A DNA stretch of 64,000 bases from Ochrobactrum sp. BTU1 (GTDB lineage: Bacteria; Pseudomonadota; Alphaproteobacteria; Rhizobiales; Rhizobiaceae), in the NCBI GenBank assembly GCA_018798825.1, contig CP076355.1:836001-900000 (forward strand), given 5' to 3'. Of this stretch, positions 63,320-64,000 are shown piece by piece. The notes under the pieces are model-generated. The model was not told the DNA's origin, ran no database searches, and saw nothing but the letters and a program-made list of their open reading frames with translations. The first letter of the stretch is position 1, and the number at the start of each line of letters is the position of its first letter. The position numbers and the translations under genes are program-made.

Positions 63320-64000
63320 AAGAATACGCGCTTGTGTTTTCTGGTCGAAGAACACGGCCTTGTCGAGATTGAAAGCCAAGCGTGAACGCTGACCAGCCGC
63401 GATGCGTGCATCCGCACGAAGGCGCGCGACTACTTGCTTTCCACCAATCCGCGTCACCGCGAAAGTGTCGGAACCAGCCGGTTCAACCACATCAATAAGG
63501 CAATCCCCTTCCACAACCGAGCTTGCATTGCGATCAGCACCATCCGGATCTGTCAGCGCTTCCGGGCGGATACCGAAGATCACTTCCTGCCCTACAAAAT
63601 CGCCAAGGCTCCCGGGGGCAACCTTCAGCGGCAACTTCAGAGCCTCGCCCTCGCCCTGTGTGAGCGTAATCGCAAAATCCGAGCCATTCTTTTCGACATT
63701 GGCTTTGAGCAGGTTCATCGCAGGAGAGCCCATGAAGTCAGCAACGAACATATTGGCCGGATTGTTGTAAATTTCGGCAGGCGTACCGAATTGCTGCAAA
63801 ATCCCGTCTTTGAGGACTGCAATCTTGGTTGCAAGCGTCATGGCCTCGATCTGGTCATGCGTCACATAAACAATTGTCGTCTTCATTCGGTGATGCAGAC
63901 GCTTGATTTCGGTACGCATATCCACGCGCAGCTTCGCGTCCAGATTGGACAATGGTTCATCGAACAGGAAGACCTGCGGATTGCGAACAAGCGCTCGCCC
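63317..64000 (-). CDS. UgpC/MalK-type ABC ATPase, C-terminal part
   Basis: The frame is open to the window edge, so the 5' end is missing. The first visible residues [25 protein letters not shown] include Walker B and the D-loop; [13 protein letters not shown] is the H-loop. The C-terminal regulatory TOBE part ([32 protein letters not shown]) is present. It probably serves a sugar or polyol importer outside the window. The TAG stop (63317-63319) lies in the palindromic repeat. Confidence 0.92.
   Translation of the reverse strand, partial: GRALVRNPQVFLFDEPLSNLDAKLRVDMRTEIKRLHHRMKTTIVYVTHDQIEAMTLATKIAVLKDGILQQFGTPAEIYNNPANMFVADFMGSPAMNLLKANVEKNGSDFAITLTQGEGEALKLPLKVAPGSLGDFVGQEVIFGIRPEALTDPDGADRNASSVVEGDCLIDVVEPAGSDTFAVTRIGGKQVVARLRADARIAAGQRSRLAFNLDKAVFFDQKTQARIL

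Noticed and set aside
1..64000. CRISPR array, tRNA, rRNA or transposase gene
   Set aside because: No regularly spaced direct repeats, cloverleaf, rRNA stretches or DDE/tyrosine-recombinase frames were seen on either strand.

Overview
The window reads as chromosomal DNA of a soil- or host-associated alphaproteobacterium of the Rhizobiales, most likely the Brucella/Ochrobactrum group. This is inferred from an ugpBAEC operon, DUF1127, VirK-family, RlmE and Ppx proteins that look like those of that group, and from a bipartite palindromic intergenic repeat of a kind I associate with these genomes. I see no rRNA, tRNA, CRISPR array, phage or transposase gene. Most of the window is transport and catabolism of small molecules, typical of the accessory-rich replicon of such bacteria.

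Layout. 1-3.8 kb: the 3' end of an ABC importer operon (solute-binding protein, two permeases) that also carries its LacI-type regulator and a 2H cyclic phosphodiesterase. 3.8-10.5 kb: amino-acid metabolism (aldo/keto reductase, DadA-like oxidase, two tandem orphan amino-acid binding proteins, a saccharopine-dehydrogenase-like enzyme with a divergent Lrp regulator, MgtC). 10.6-13.9 kb: adenine deaminase and a D-aminopeptidase-like hydrolase. 14.4-18.5 kb: complete ugpBAEC glycerol-3-phosphate importer. 18.7-24.6 kb: SLC13 permease, gluconokinase, FCD-GntR regulator, a decayed FAD-linked oxidase and a fumarylacetoacetase-family enzyme. 24.6-34.8 kb: nucleoside deaminase and purine permease, small membrane proteins, DUF1127, EamA exporter, class IV aminotransferase, TauE permease, flavin dehydrogenase, DUF3775, aldehyde dehydrogenase.

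35.5-44.1 kb is a complete siderophore uptake locus: TonB-dependent receptor, periplasmic esterase, binding protein, two FecCD permeases and an ATPase. Divergent from it is an unusual regulator joining a LysR-type helix-turn-helix to a TrpD2/YbiB-like phosphoribosyltransferase fold. 44.2-58.2 kb is a peptide and sulfur amino-acid island: a Gsi/Dpp-type importer with fused ATPases and an M14 carboxypeptidase behind a MarR regulator, a divergent 1206-residue 5-oxoprolinase-type enzyme, and a cystine-type ABC importer. Glutathione or gamma-glutamyl peptide use is a reasonable joint role (inference). 58.4-64 kb: ppx/gppA-rlmE pair, MFS drug exporter, an unannotated 33-residue membrane protein, a VirK-family protein and the 3' end of a UgpC/MalK-type ATPase.

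Non-coding structure is rich. All five junctions between a binding-protein gene and the following permease gene in this window carry a stem-loop. Both copies of the bipartite repeat start with TAG and supply the stop codon of the gene before them. A phased array of GTTAC motifs precedes the 33-residue gene. A 61-base nested hairpin and a cluster of TATTTT-arm inverted repeats lie in gene-free stretches.
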